From: an uncultured Opitutaceae bacterium
GTDB taxonomy: Bacteria > Verrucomicrobiota > Verrucomicrobiia > Opitutales > Opitutaceae
Direction: 5' to 3'
Assembly: GCA_903916755.1 (NCBI GenBank)
Contig: CAIWXW010000089.1
Span: 1 to 64,000, forward strand
DNA length: 64,000 nt
The translations under genes and the position numbers were made by a program. The notes under the pieces were generated by a model. That model was not told the origin of the DNA. It made no database searches and saw nothing but the letters and a program-made list of their open reading frames with translations. How positions within the stretch are numbered: the stretch's first letter is position 1; the number at the start of each line of letters is the position of its first letter. This document shows positions 38,756-48,450 of the stretch, piece after piece.

Positions 38756-41371
38756 CTATGGCTTCAAGCTCTTCAGCGGGATCAGCTGCACCGGCCCCAG
38801 CAATCCCGACGGCTGCAGCGGCCACTTGGCCCCATCGAACCGCATGTAGTGGATGTTCACGAAATTGATCTCGTAGAAGTTCTTCCACGGCACCTTGCGC
38901 CGCTCGAGGTCGCGGATGCGGTTGGCCGACAGGTTGGCGACCTCCAGGGAGAGGTGATTCTTGCCGGACTGCAGGTGCGCGCCGACCTTGGTCTGGAAGG
39001 GCAGCGCCCAGACGTTGTCGATCTCGGCGTTGTTCAGCGTGACTTTGGCGGTCTCACGGAGGTCGCCGAGATCCAGCATCCAGTCGTCCGCGGCGGCCTC
39101 CGGCGGCATCGTGAAATCGATGTCATAGCGCGCGGTGCCGGCAAACCGCTCCGCCTCGCCGCCCTGGCTGGTCCAGGAGGCCAGGGTGGCTTGGGCGAAC
39201 GGTGGCGGGAGGACGGGCCCGCCGGACAGGAACGTCACGTTCCAGGTCCCCGTGACGGGGACGCCCGGGCCCGCCACCTGGGTGTAGGCCCAGCCGGCGC
39301 CCTCCGGCTTCCGGTCGCGGAGCAGCTTTACGAAGATCGATTCACCCGGCTGCAGCTGCAGGTAGACCTGCGAACCACCCTCGTGGCGGCGCAGCGCGGC
39401 GACGCCGGTGTGGCCGCTGCGGGCATCGAGGAGGACCGCGCCGCGGACCTGGCCGCCGCGGCCGAAGGAGGCCCAGCCGTCGAAGGCCTTCCCGGTGAGG
39501 TTGGCGAGGAAATAGATTTCGCCGTCCGCCGTCTGGCGGCGGAGCACGCCGACGCCGGCGTCGGCGATGGATTCGCGCGCGGCGTTGGCCTGCGTGATGA
39601 CGCTGCCGTAGGGCCCGACAATCACCCGTCCGCGGCCGATGGTCGCCGTCCGGAGGCCGGCGTCGCCCTCATGGAACTCCAGCCTGGCCAAGTCGGCCTT
39701 GAACTGCGCGCGGCGCTCCGCGAGCTGGCCGAAGCCGGGCACGTCCGCCGGCAGCCCATCCACGAAGATGACGGTGGCGCCCTCTTGGGCGAGCGCGAGC
39801 AGGCGCTCCAGCGTCGCCACCGGCATGTGCCCGGTTTGGGGCACGACGATCGAGCGGTAGGTGCCGCCCGGAACCCTGAGGCCGCTGTCCTGGACCTGCG
39901 TCTGGTTCAGCTGGGCATCGGAGATGTAATCGAAGGAGTAGCCGCCCGCGACGAGCTGCCGGGCCAGGGCGCCGCAGGGCCGGTCGTCCATCCACGACTT
40001 GGCGAGGTGGACCGAGAGGAGCTTCACGTAGCCGTCCGCGTCATGCCAGATATCGTAGACGGGCCAGTAGACCAGCAGGTCATTGTCCGGCTTTCCCGAC
40101 TGGAGCAGCGACTGCGCCCGGGCAATGTAGCCATTCACCCAGCCAAACTGCTCCCAAAGCGAATTGCGCGTGTTCTCCTGGGTGGCCGCGTAGAAAAGCC
40201 AGCCGGGCCAGGGCGCGTCGGCGGGCGAGTAGGCGTTGCCATGGTAATAGACCCGGTTGATGCCGGTCAGCAGCAGCTGGTCCAGGTCGGGCTTCATTTC
40301 CGAGGGCGCGACGTGGAAATGCTCGCGGAGCCAGGTAAAGGTTTCCGATGAGGCGAGCGGGAGGCCGGCGACGTGCGCGGCGGAAGACGCCATCCGGTTG
40401 ACCATCGGGGGCGGGACATTGACCCCGATCTCCTCCGGCGCGTTGCGGTAGTAAGGGATCGGAAAGTCGGTCGAGCCGAAGATCTCGGTCTCGGGCACGT
40501 CGGCCACCGCGTAGAGGTCGAGCAGGTTGCCGGGCGCGCCGTGGGCCTGCTCGCGGGCGAGGCTGCCCATCTTGCGGGACCAATCGACCCAGGTCCGGAC
40601 GTAGTCGAAATGAAGCGCGCCGAGGGTCTCGCGGTAGTCGCTTTTCACCCGGGCCACCGTGTCCGGGTCGCCCCGGCCGGCCAGCGCCGCGATCTGGTCA
40701 TGGATGTCATAGCCATGCATCGCCTGGAAGCGCGCGGGCACCTCGCTTGCCCAGCTCGCGGTGTATTCATAGGAGTCGTGGAATTGGGCGTGGATCGAAC
40801 CGGGGGGCAGGGCCGAGAGCGCCCGCGTGAAGGGCTCAAGGTAGCGGCTCATCGCATCGGCCGAGAAGGGGTTGACGACCGGACCCGCGCCGCCGGGGGC
40901 GGAGCGCTTGACCTTGAAGCCGGTCGGCTTGATCGCCAGCTGGCCGCCGCTGAAGCCCAGCTTCTGCTCGACGTCGCCCGGCCCGACCCAGGGCCCGCCA
41001 AAGGGCCAGCCGGTGCCGGTGGCCATATCGACGCCGAGATCGAGGACGCGGGCCTCGTCCACCGTGAACTTGAGCATGTCCATGTACTTCGGCGACAGGA
41101 ACGGAATGAACCGCGCGTCGGCGCCCTTGGCGCCGTAGATCGGCGTGATCTCCACGCCGCCGAGGCCGTCGGCCGCGATCGCCCTCAGCTGGGTCGTGAG
41201 GTTTTCCTGGTCCACGGCGCTGCCGGGCCACCACCAGCGGGTCCAGGGCTTCTGCTCGCGGCCGATGGGCGGCCACGCGAGGTCGTCTGCGGCGCGGACG
41301 CCGGCAGAACCGAGAAGGAGGCCGGCGCTAGCCAGCAGGAGACCGGACCGGAAGAAGACAGGAAGGCGCAT
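38756..41371 (-). CDS. Secreted glycoside hydrolase, GH106 alpha-L-rhamnosidase-like
   Basis: Signal peptide; WTRWWWPGSAVDQENLTTQLRAIAADGLGGVEITPIYG; DMATGTGWPFGGPWV; C-terminal jelly-roll-like region. Confidence 0.85.
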   Translation of the reverse strand: MRLPVFFRSGLLLASAGLLLGSAGVRAADDLAWPPIGREQKPWTRWWWPGSAVDQENLTTQLRAIAADGLGGVEITPIYGAKGADARFIPFLSPKYMDMLKFTVDEARVLDLGVDMATGTGWPFGGPWVGPGDVEQKLGFSGGQLAIKPTGFKVKRSAPGGAGPVVNPFSADAMSRYLEPFTRALSALPPGSIHAQFHDSYEYTASWASEVPARFQAMHGYDIHDQIAALAGRGDPDTVARVKSDYRETLGALHFDYVRTWVDWSRKMGSLAREQAHGAPGNLLDLYAVADVPETEIFGSTDFPIPYYRNAPEEIGVNVPPPMVNRMASSAAHVAGLPLASSETFTWLREHFHVAPSEMKPDLDQLLLTGINRVYYHGNAYSPADAPWPGWLFYAATQENTRNSLWEQFGWVNGYIARAQSLLQSGKPDNDLLVYWPVYDIWHDADGYVKLLSVHLAKSWMDDRPCGALARQLVAGGYSFDYISDAQLNQTQVQDSGLRVPGGTYRSIVVPQTGHMPVATLERLLALAQEGATVIFVDGLPADVPGFGQLAERRAQFKADLARLEFHEGDAGLRTATIGRGRVIVGPYGSVITQANAARESIADAGVGVLRRQTADGEIYFLANLTGKAFDGWASFGRGGQVRGAVLLDARSGHTGVAALRRHEGGSQVYLQLQPGESIFVKLLRDRKPEGAGWAYTQVAGPGVPVTGTWNVTFLSGGPVLPPPFAQATLASWTSQGGEAERFAGTARYDIDFTMPPEAAADDWMLDLGDLRETAKVTLNNAEIDNVWALPFQTKVGAHLQSGKNHLSLEVANLSANRIRDLERRKVPWKNFYEINFVNIHYMRFDGAKWPLQPSGLLGPVQLIPLKSLKP

Positions 41372-41460
41372 GGGGGGGAGGGGTGACGGGGATCCTGGCA
41401 TGCTCGGATCGAGCCTGCCACCTTCAAACACTCCGGGGCGTCGGACAGTCCCCTCGGCTC

Positions 41461-42177
41461 CTAGCCGCCCAGATAGGCCGCCTTGAGCAGCGGGTGATCC
41501 CGCAGGTCCCGGCTGGGGCCCTCCAGGGCCACCCGGCCGGTCTCCAGCACGTAGGCGTAGCTCGCGACCTCGAGCGCGAGGTGAGCGTTCTGCTCCACCA
41601 GCAGGATCGCGATCCCCTGGGTCCGGTTGATCTCGACGATCTTCTCGAACAGGGTGGTGACCAGGCGGGGCGCGATCCCGAGCGAAGGCTCGTCGAGCAT
41701 GAGGAACTTGGGGGCGCTCATCAGGGCGCGGCCGATCGCGAGCATCTGCTGTTCGCCCCCCGACAGCGTCCCGGCGGATTGCGCCAGGCGCTCGCCCAGG
41801 CGCGGAAAGAGCGCGAACACCCGGTCGCGGCTCTCGGCGATCGCCGCCCGGTCGCGCCGGAGGTAGGCGCCCATCTCGAGGTTCTCGGCCACCGTCAGGT
41901 TCGCGAACACCATCCGCCCCTCCGGAACGTGGCACAGGCCGCGGCCGACGATCCGGTGCGGGGGCAGCCCGGTGATGTCCTGGCCGGCGAAGTCAATCCG
42001 GCCGCGCGTGGGCCGCAGCAGGCCGGACAGCGCGCGCAGGGTGGTGGTCTTGCCCGCGCCATTGCCGCCGATCAGGGTCACGATCGCGCCGGCTTCGACC
42101 CGCAGGGAGATCCCCTCCAGGGCGGCGATGGCTCCGTACGAAACGGCAAGATTGGTCACGTCGAGCATGGGGGGCAT
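41461..42177 (-). CDS. livF: Branched-chain amino acid ABC transporter ATP-binding protein LivF
   Basis: VSYGAIAALEGISLRVEAGAIVTLIGGNGAGKTTTLRAL; LSGGEQQMLAIGRALM. Confidence 0.94.
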   Translation of the reverse strand: MPPMLDVTNLAVSYGAIAALEGISLRVEAGAIVTLIGGNGAGKTTTLRALSGLLRPTRGRIDFAGQDITGLPPHRIVGRGLCHVPEGRMVFANLTVAENLEMGAYLRRDRAAIAESRDRVFALFPRLGERLAQSAGTLSGGEQQMLAIGRALMSAPKFLMLDEPSLGIAPRLVTTLFEKIVEINRTQGIAILLVEQNAHLALEVASYAYVLETGRVALEGPSRDLRDHPLLKAAYLGG

Positions 42178-42947
42178 CAGAAGCGCCGGTCCTGGCCGAG
42201 GTAGGCCTCGATCACCTTGGGATCGTTCTGCACCTCGGTGGGCGAGCCCTCGGCGATCTTGACGCCATAGTCGAGGACCACGACGCGCTGGCAGACACCC
42301 ATCACCACCTTCATCGAGTGCTCCACCAGGAGGATGGACAGCTTGAACTCCCGCTGGACCCGGACGATCAGCTGGGCCAGCTCCGCCTTCTCGGTCGGAT
42401 TCATGCCGGCCGCCGGCTCGTCGAGCAGGAGGAGCCGGGGCTGGGTCGCGAGCGCGCGGGCGATTTCCAGGCGCCGCTGCTCGCCATAGGGCAGGCTGCC
42501 GGCGGGCGCGTCGCGGAAGCGCCCCAGGTGGAAGATCTCGAGCAGCTCGTCGACCCGGCGCGCCACCGCCGCCTCGTCGGCGCGGAAGGCGCCGAGCCGG
42601 ACCAGCGACTGGGCGGCCCCGGTCGTCCGGTGCAGGTTCGACGCCACCCGCACGTTGTCGGCCACCGACAGGCGCCCGAAGAGGCGGATGTTCTGGAAGG
42701 TGCGGGCGATCCCGAGGGCGACGATGGCGTGCGCGGTGCGGCCGCCGAGGGCCTGGCCACCGAAGCTCACCGACCCCTCGTCGGCCGCGTAGATGCCGGT
42801 GACGAGGTTGAAGAGGCTGGTCTTGCCGGCGCCGTTCGGGCCGATCAGCCCCACGAGCTCGTTTTCGCCGACGACCAGGTCGACCGCGTTGACGGCGGTG
42901 AGTCCGCCGAACCGGAGCGTGACGTGATCGAGCTCGAGCAGCGCCAT
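42177..42947 (-). CDS. livG: Branched-chain amino acid ABC transporter ATP-binding protein LivG
   Basis: LRFGGLTAVNAVDLVVGENELVGLIGPNGAGKTSLFNLVTG; LLLDEPAAGMNPTEK. Confidence 0.94.
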   Translation of the reverse strand: MALLELDHVTLRFGGLTAVNAVDLVVGENELVGLIGPNGAGKTSLFNLVTGIYAADEGSVSFGGQALGGRTAHAIVALGIARTFQNIRLFGRLSVADNVRVASNLHRTTGAAQSLVRLGAFRADEAAVARRVDELLEIFHLGRFRDAPAGSLPYGEQRRLEIARALATQPRLLLLDEPAAGMNPTEKAELAQLIVRVQREFKLSILLVEHSMKVVMGVCQRVVVLDYGVKIAEGSPTEVQNDPKVIEAYLGQDRRF

Positions 42948-42949
42948 GG

Positions 42950-43894
42950 TCAGGGCCCCGGCGATTTTCGCCCGGCCTTCAGGCGGAAGAGCCCCTGGGG
43001 CCGCAGGATCATCAGGACGATCAGGAGCAGGGAATAGATGATCATGCGATACTCGGCGATGGGCCGCAGCACCTCCGGCAGGAGCGTCAGCACCACCGCG
43101 GCCAGGACGACCCCGGGCATGTTGCCCATGCCGCCCAGGATCACCATGACGACGATCTCGATGCTCTTGGTGAAGTCAAAGCCGCCCGGGGTGATGGTGA
43201 GCCGGAAGTGGCCGTACAGGCCGCCGGCGATGCCGGCGAAGAAGGCGCTGACCACGAAGGCGACGATCTTGTAGCGGGTGGGATTGAGGCCGACCGCGGC
43301 GGCGGCGACCTCATCGTCGTGGACCGCGAGGAAGCCGCGCCCATAGGTCGAGTGCACAAGGCAATGGACGGTGAAGATGGTCAGGGCCGCGAAGGCCAGG
43401 ACCCAGAAGATGGTGGTGTAGGGCGGGATCCCGTTGAGCCCGAGGGCGCCGCCCAGGGCGTCGATGTTCTGGAAGACGACGCGGATGATCTCGCCGAAGG
43501 CGAGGGTGACGATGGCGAGGTAGTCGCCACGGAGCCGGAGCGAGGGGATGCCGACCACGAGACCGGCCAGGGCGGCCGCCAGCCCGCCCACCAGCAGGGC
43601 GCCCAGGAAGAAGGCGCCCTCGGCGAAGGCGGCCGGGTGCTCGCCCAGCACCTGCGGCCCGAGGAAGAGCGACACGGCGGCGGAGAGATAGGCCCCGACC
43701 GACATGAAGCCCGCATGCCCCAGCGAGAACTGCCCGGTGTAGCCGTTCACCAGATTGAGGGAGACGGCGAGGATGACGTTGATCCCGATCAGGGTCAGGA
43801 CGTCGAGGTAGTAGGGATCGATCGCGGACGAGCTGGCGGCGACGAGGCCGGCCACGGCCAGGGCGACCAGCAGGGCGAGGTGCGGCTTGGGCAT
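42950..43894 (-). CDS. livM: Branched-chain amino acid ABC transporter permease LivM
   Basis: NLVNGYTGQFSLGHAGFMSVGAYLSA; DEVAAAAVGLNPTRYKIVAFVVSAFFAGIAGGLYGH. Confidence 0.93.
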   Translation of the reverse strand: MPKPHLALLVALAVAGLVAASSSAIDPYYLDVLTLIGINVILAVSLNLVNGYTGQFSLGHAGFMSVGAYLSAAVSLFLGPQVLGEHPAAFAEGAFFLGALLVGGLAAALAGLVVGIPSLRLRGDYLAIVTLAFGEIIRVVFQNIDALGGALGLNGIPPYTTIFWVLAFAALTIFTVHCLVHSTYGRGFLAVHDDEVAAAAVGLNPTRYKIVAFVVSAFFAGIAGGLYGHFRLTITPGGFDFTKSIEIVVMVILGGMGNMPGVVLAAVVLTLLPEVLRPIAEYRMIIYSLLLIVLMILRPQGLFRLKAGRKSPGP

Positions 43895-43902
43895 GGCGCG
43901 GG

Positions 43903-44793
43903 TCAGACCTTCTCGACCGCGGGCTTGCCCAGCAGCCCCGCCGGCCGGAAGAGGAGGATCACGATCAGGATCCCGAAGACGATCGCGTCCTTGTAGGTCG
44001 ACCAGGGGCTGCCGGCCACGAACGTCTCGGCCAGGCCGAGGATCAGGCCGCCCAGCGCCGCGCCGCGGATGTTGCCGATGCCGCCGAGCACCGCCGCGAC
44101 GAACGCCTTGAGCCCCGGCATGACGCCCATCAGGGGATCGATCGACGGGTAATTCATGGCGTAGAGGATCCCGCCGGCGCCGGCCAGGGCCGAGCCCAGG
44201 CCGAAGGTGAAGGAAATGACCACGTCGGTGTTGATGCCCATCAGCTGCGCCGCCACCGGATTGAGCGAGAGGGCGCGCATGGCGGTGCCGATCCGCGTGC
44301 GGTGCACGATGGCCTGGAGGGCGACCAGCAGCGCCACCGCCACGCCGATGACCAGGAGCTGGTTGCTGGAAATCGAGAGCCCGCCGAGGTTGAAGTCGCG
44401 CTGCGGGAAAAGGGCGGGAAAGGTCCGGGGCTCGGCCCCGAAGCCGAGCTGCCCGGCGTATTCGAGGAAGAGCGACACGCCGATCGCGGTGATCAGGACG
44501 TTGAGGGTCGGGCCCCGCCGCAAGGGCCGGTAGGCCAGGCGCTCGATCAGGATCCCGAGGAGGGCGCAGCCCACCATCGTCCCGGCCATCACGGCGAGCC
44601 CCCCGCCGAAGGACTCGGCCGGCACCAGCCGGGCGAGGAAGTAGCCGAGGAAGGCCCCGGCCATGAACACGTCGGCATGCGCGAAATTGATGAAACGCAG
44701 GACCCCGTAGACCATCGTGTAGCCCAGCGCGATCAGCGCATAGATCGCTCCCAGGGAGAGTCCGTTGACGGTCTGTTGGAGAAACTCCGCCAC
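43903..44793 (-). CDS. livH: Branched-chain amino acid ABC transporter permease LivH
   Basis: LQQTVNGLSLGAIYALIALGYTMVYGVLRFINFAHADVFM; GTG start 4 nt after the livJ stop. Confidence 0.93.
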   Translation of the reverse strand: MAEFLQQTVNGLSLGAIYALIALGYTMVYGVLRFINFAHADVFMAGAFLGYFLARLVPAESFGGGLAVMAGTMVGCALLGILIERLAYRPLRRGPTLNVLITAIGVSLFLEYAGQLGFGAEPRTFPALFPQRDFNLGGLSISSNQLLVIGVAVALLVALQAIVHRTRIGTAMRALSLNPVAAQLMGINTDVVISFTFGLGSALAGAGGILYAMNYPSIDPLMGVMPGLKAFVAAVLGGIGNIRGAALGGLILGLAETFVAGSPWSTYKDAIVFGILIVILLFRPAGLLGKPAVEKV

Positions 44794-44797
44794 GCGG

Positions 44798-45931
44798 CTA
44801 GGGAGCGATGCTCTCCACAAACTTGAACTTGCCGTCCTGGACCGTGAAAATAGCCGCCGCCTTCGAGGCGTTGCGCTGGGCGTCGATCGTCGTGCTGCCC
44901 GTCACCCCGGGGTAGTCCTTGGTGGCCGCGAGCGCGTCGCGGACCTTGTCGCCCTCCGTGGTGCCCGCGCGCCGGACCGCGTCCGCCAGCACCATGGCCG
45001 AATCGTAGCCGAGGGCCGCCATCGCGTCGGGGATTTCGCCGCCGAAGCGGGCCTGGAAATCCCTCACGAAGGCCTGGACGGCCGGCGCCTGGTTCTCCGG
45101 AGAGTAGTGCGTCGAATAGTAGATCCCCTCGACCGCCTTGCCGCCGATTTCCAGGAGCGGCGAACCTTCCCAGCCGTCGCCCCCGAAGATCGGATAGTCG
45201 AGCCCGAGCTGGCGGGCCTGGCGGCAGATCAGCGCCGCCTCCGTGTAGTAGCCCGGCACGAAGATGCCGTCGACGCCCGCCGCCTTGATCACGGTCAGCT
45301 GGGCCTTGAAGTCCTTGTCGCCCTCGGAATATTTCTGCTCGAGGGCGATCGTGCCGCCGCCGGCGGCGAAGCCGGCCTTGAAGTACTTGGCCAATCCGAC
45401 GCTGTAGGCGCTCGAGACCGAATCCAGGACCGCCACCCGGCGCAGGTGGAGGGTGTCCCGCGCGAACTTCGCCATGACCGTGCCCTGGAACGGATCGATG
45501 AAGCAGACGCGGAAGATGTAGTCCCCGATCGCGGTCACCTTCGGATTGGTCGAGGAGGGGGAAATCATCGGCACGTGGGCCGCCTGCGCGAGCGGGGCCA
45601 TCTCCAGCGACCGGCTGGAGGCGACTTCGCCCAGCACCGCGATGACCTTGTCGCGCGAGATCAGCTTGCGGGTGGCGGTGGCGGACTCGCCCTGCTTGGA
45701 CTGGTTGTCCTCCGTCACCAGCTCGATCTTCCGGCCGAGCAGGCCGCCGCCGGCGTTGAGCTTCTCGACCGCGAGCAGCGTGCCCTTGTGGGAGGACTGG
45801 CCGAAGGTGCCCTCCTTGCCGGTCAGGGACGCGACCTCGCCGACCTTGAGCGGCTCCTGGCCGGCGGCGCGGAGGGCGAGGAGCGAGGCGACCATCAGCA
45901 GCCAGAAAGGGTGGCGGAAGGCGAACGGCAT
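44798..45931 (-). CDS. livJ: Branched-chain amino acid ABC transporter substrate-binding protein
   Basis: Signal peptide; LKVGEVASLTGKEGTFGQSSHKGTLLAVEKLNAGGGLLGRKIELV. Confidence 0.92.
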   Translation of the reverse strand: MPFAFRHPFWLLMVASLLALRAAGQEPLKVGEVASLTGKEGTFGQSSHKGTLLAVEKLNAGGGLLGRKIELVTEDNQSKQGESATATRKLISRDKVIAVLGEVASSRSLEMAPLAQAAHVPMISPSSTNPKVTAIGDYIFRVCFIDPFQGTVMAKFARDTLHLRRVAVLDSVSSAYSVGLAKYFKAGFAAGGGTIALEQKYSEGDKDFKAQLTVIKAAGVDGIFVPGYYTEAALICRQARQLGLDYPIFGGDGWEGSPLLEIGGKAVEGIYYSTHYSPENQAPAVQAFVRDFQARFGGEIPDAMAALGYDSAMVLADAVRRAGTTEGDKVRDALAATKDYPGVTGSTTIDAQRNASKAAAIFTVQDGKFKFVESIAP

Positions 45932-46013
45932 GGGGGCACACAAGTTTAGGCGCGCACGGGTTTCAACCGGTTTCGGCTTTGCGTCCCCGCAAAGGCGCCC
46001 TTTGCTGGTCGGG

Positions 46014-47123
46014 TTGAACACCTTCGACCGTCACCTGCTCCGCGAATGGCTGCAGATCCTCGGTATCGTGGTGGTCGCCACCTGCGGCCTCCTGCTGGTC
46101 CAGGTGTCGTACGACGACCTGCGGGTGCTCCGCGAGGCCGGGGCCCGCGGCCTGGAACTCTGGCGCTACATGTTCATCACGATGCCGAGTTTCCTCAACA
46201 TTGTCCTCGCGCCCGCGCTCCTCCTCTCGCTCCTCTTCGTCCTGGCCAAGCTCCACCGCGCCAACGAGCTGACCGCCATGCGCGCGGCCGGTGTCGGCAT
46301 GCTGAGGATCACGGCGCCGGTCTGGCTGGTGGGCATCCTCTGCTGCGGCCTGGCCTGGTGGCTGGGTTCGTCGGTCGTCCCATGGTCGGTGACCGCGTCC
46401 CGGGCGATGCTCGACGACGTCCAGTTCCGGCAGCAGGCGAAGACGCTGCCGCCGGACCGCGTCGGCGCCGTCTACGGCGTCGCCTTCGAAAACCCGGTCG
46501 AAGGGCGGATCTGGATGCTCAATCGCTACAGCCAGGCGTCCGGCCACGCCTTCGGCGTCTCGGTCTCGCAGCTGGATGGCCAGCGGCGCGAGCGGGAGCG
46601 GGTGATCGCGGCCGAAGCCTATCCCGATCCGGCGCACCAGGCCTGGATCTTCGAGCGGGGACGCGACCTCCACTTCAACGTCGACACGGGCGAGGAGCTC
46701 CAATCCGTCCCCTTCGCCCGGATTTCGGAGCCCTTCGCCGAGGATGCGAAGCTCATGCTGCTCACGGAGCAGCGCGAGGTGGACCTCTCCTTCTTCGAGC
46801 TCAAGCGGGTGACCGACTACTACGGCGCGCAGCACAATCCCAAGGGCATCCGCTTCGCCGTGCGGTATTACGGCCTCCTGGCCGACGTCCTCGCGCCCCT
46901 GGTGGCGATCGCGATCGCCATCCCCTTCGCGGTCAGCGGGGTCCGGGTCAACGCTGCCGTCGGCGTCTCGAAGTCGATCGGACTTTTCTTCCTTTATTAT
47001 CTGTTCTCGAACCTGGCGACCGTCCTGGCCATCCGCGGCACGCTGGATCCGGCGGTCGCCGCCTGGCTGCCCAACGCGGGCATGGCGGCCCTGGCCGCCT
47101 GGTTCTTCATCCGCCTCCGCTAG
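46014..47123 (+). CDS. LptF/LptG (YjgP/YjgQ) family LPS-export permease
   Basis: NTFDRHLLREWLQILGIVVVATCGLLLVQ; LAKLHRANELTAMRAAGVGM; TTG start inferred. Confidence 0.88.
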   Translation: MNTFDRHLLREWLQILGIVVVATCGLLLVQVSYDDLRVLREAGARGLELWRYMFITMPSFLNIVLAPALLLSLLFVLAKLHRANELTAMRAAGVGMLRITAPVWLVGILCCGLAWWLGSSVVPWSVTASRAMLDDVQFRQQAKTLPPDRVGAVYGVAFENPVEGRIWMLNRYSQASGHAFGVSVSQLDGQRRERERVIAAEAYPDPAHQAWIFERGRDLHFNVDTGEELQSVPFARISEPFAEDAKLMLLTEQREVDLSFFELKRVTDYYGAQHNPKGIRFAVRYYGLLADVLAPLVAIAIAIPFAVSGVRVNAAVGVSKSIGLFFLYYLFSNLATVLAIRGTLDPAVAAWLPNAGMAALAAWFFIRLR

Positions 47124-48025
47124 GGCGCGGGCGGCGTCCGCGCGCGGGCGGCGTCCACCGTCCAGGTGATGGCCCGTTCGACCAGCTCCGGTTCGTCCTG
47201 GGGCACGCCATGGCCGCTGCGGGCCGTCACGATGTGCATGCCCTGGGTTGTGGCCCGGAAGACCTCCCCCTGGAGATCTCGCTTCATCTGCAGCACGCGG
47301 GGGTCGGTCCCGTCCGGCCGCATGCCGGTGATCACGATCATCGGCACGTCGGGCAGGGCGCCGGGCACACCCAGGCTGCCGGAGACGAGGATGTCGTAGA
47401 GCCCCGCCCATTCCTCGCGGGCCCCCGAATTGCCCTGCTCCGGGAAGCCCGCCGCCTTGCTCGCCGCCAGCTGCCTGAGCTGGAGCGCCGTGTGCACGGG
47501 ATCGATCCGCTTCATTCCCTGGATCCAGCCCTCCGGCGTGCCGTCGATCAGCACCAGCCCGCCGACCTCCTGGGGATATTTCAGGGCAAAGGCCCGGATG
47601 TAGAGGACTCCCACCGAATGGCCCACGAGCACGTAGGGCGGCTTGAAGCCGGCTTGGAGCAGTAGGGCGCGCAAGTCCTCGGCGACGGCGGCCGGTGTCC
47701 GCGGCGCGGTGGCCGGATCCGAGGCGCCCTCGCCCGCGCGCGAATAGGCCACCACGGAGGTGGTCCGGGCCAGCGCCGGCAGGAATCGCCGCCAGGCCGT
47801 CAGGGAGGCGCCGAGCCCGCTTTCAAAGACGACGGTGGGGCTGCCGTGGCCGCTTCGGACCAGCTCGAACGTGCGGCCGCTGACGGCGATCCGCTCGGCG
47901 ACGGGTTCCGCCGGCGCCGCCGCGCCCGGCGGAGGCGGCGCGGCGGTCGCGGCCAGCGAGCCGACCAGGCCGCCGAGGAGGCATAGGCCTCTCCAGCCGA
48001 AGGGCCGACCGTTCGCGGGGGTCAT
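47120..48025 (-). CDS. Alpha/beta hydrolase
   Basis: VVFESGLGASLTAWRRFLPAL, VLVGHSVGVLYIRAFA, GLVLIDGTPEGW. Confidence 0.9.
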   Translation of the reverse strand: MTPANGRPFGWRGLCLLGGLVGSLAATAAPPPPGAAAPAEPVAERIAVSGRTFELVRSGHGSPTVVFESGLGASLTAWRRFLPALARTTSVVAYSRAGEGASDPATAPRTPAAVAEDLRALLLQAGFKPPYVLVGHSVGVLYIRAFALKYPQEVGGLVLIDGTPEGWIQGMKRIDPVHTALQLRQLAASKAAGFPEQGNSGAREEWAGLYDILVSGSLGVPGALPDVPMIVITGMRPDGTDPRVLQMKRDLQGEVFRATTQGMHIVTARSGHGVPQDEPELVERAITWTVDAARARTPPAP

Positions 48026-48030
48026 GGCGG

Positions 48031-48450
48031 TCACCGGCCGTGCCAGAGGTCGCCGATCCGGTGCCAGACGGCGTTGCTGGGCCAGAGCATGATGGTCCAG
48101 ATGACCACGCAGTTGACGAAGGAGAGAAAGACGGCGGCGCTGGCCATGTCCTTGATCCGCTTCGCCAGGGGATGCCGTTCCAGGCGGAGGTAGTCGATGA
48201 TGCCCTCCACCGCGGAATTGAGCAGCTCGACGATCAGGATGAGGAGGAGCGAGCCGATCATCAGCGCGGTCGAGACCGCGTTGACCGGCAGGATGATCGC
48301 GAAGGGCACCAGCAGGACCGCAAACAGGAGGTCCTCGCGGAAGGACGGCTCGTGCCGGAAGGCGGCCAAGAACCCGTCCACGGCATAGCGGACGGAATCG
48401 ACGAAGTTGCGGAAGGTCCGGCGCTTTGCGCCGGGCGCCGGGCCGTTCAT
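48031..48450 (-). CDS. dgkA: Diacylglycerol/undecaprenol kinase family protein
   Basis: SVRYAVDGFLAAFRHEPSFREDLLFAV; IVELLNSAVEGIIDYL...KDMASAAVFLSF. Confidence 0.93.
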   Translation of the reverse strand: MNGPAPGAKRRTFRNFVDSVRYAVDGFLAAFRHEPSFREDLLFAVLLVPFAIILPVNAVSTALMIGSLLLILIVELLNSAVEGIIDYLRLERHPLAKRIKDMASAAVFLSFVNCVVIWTIMLWPSNAVWHRIGDLWHGR

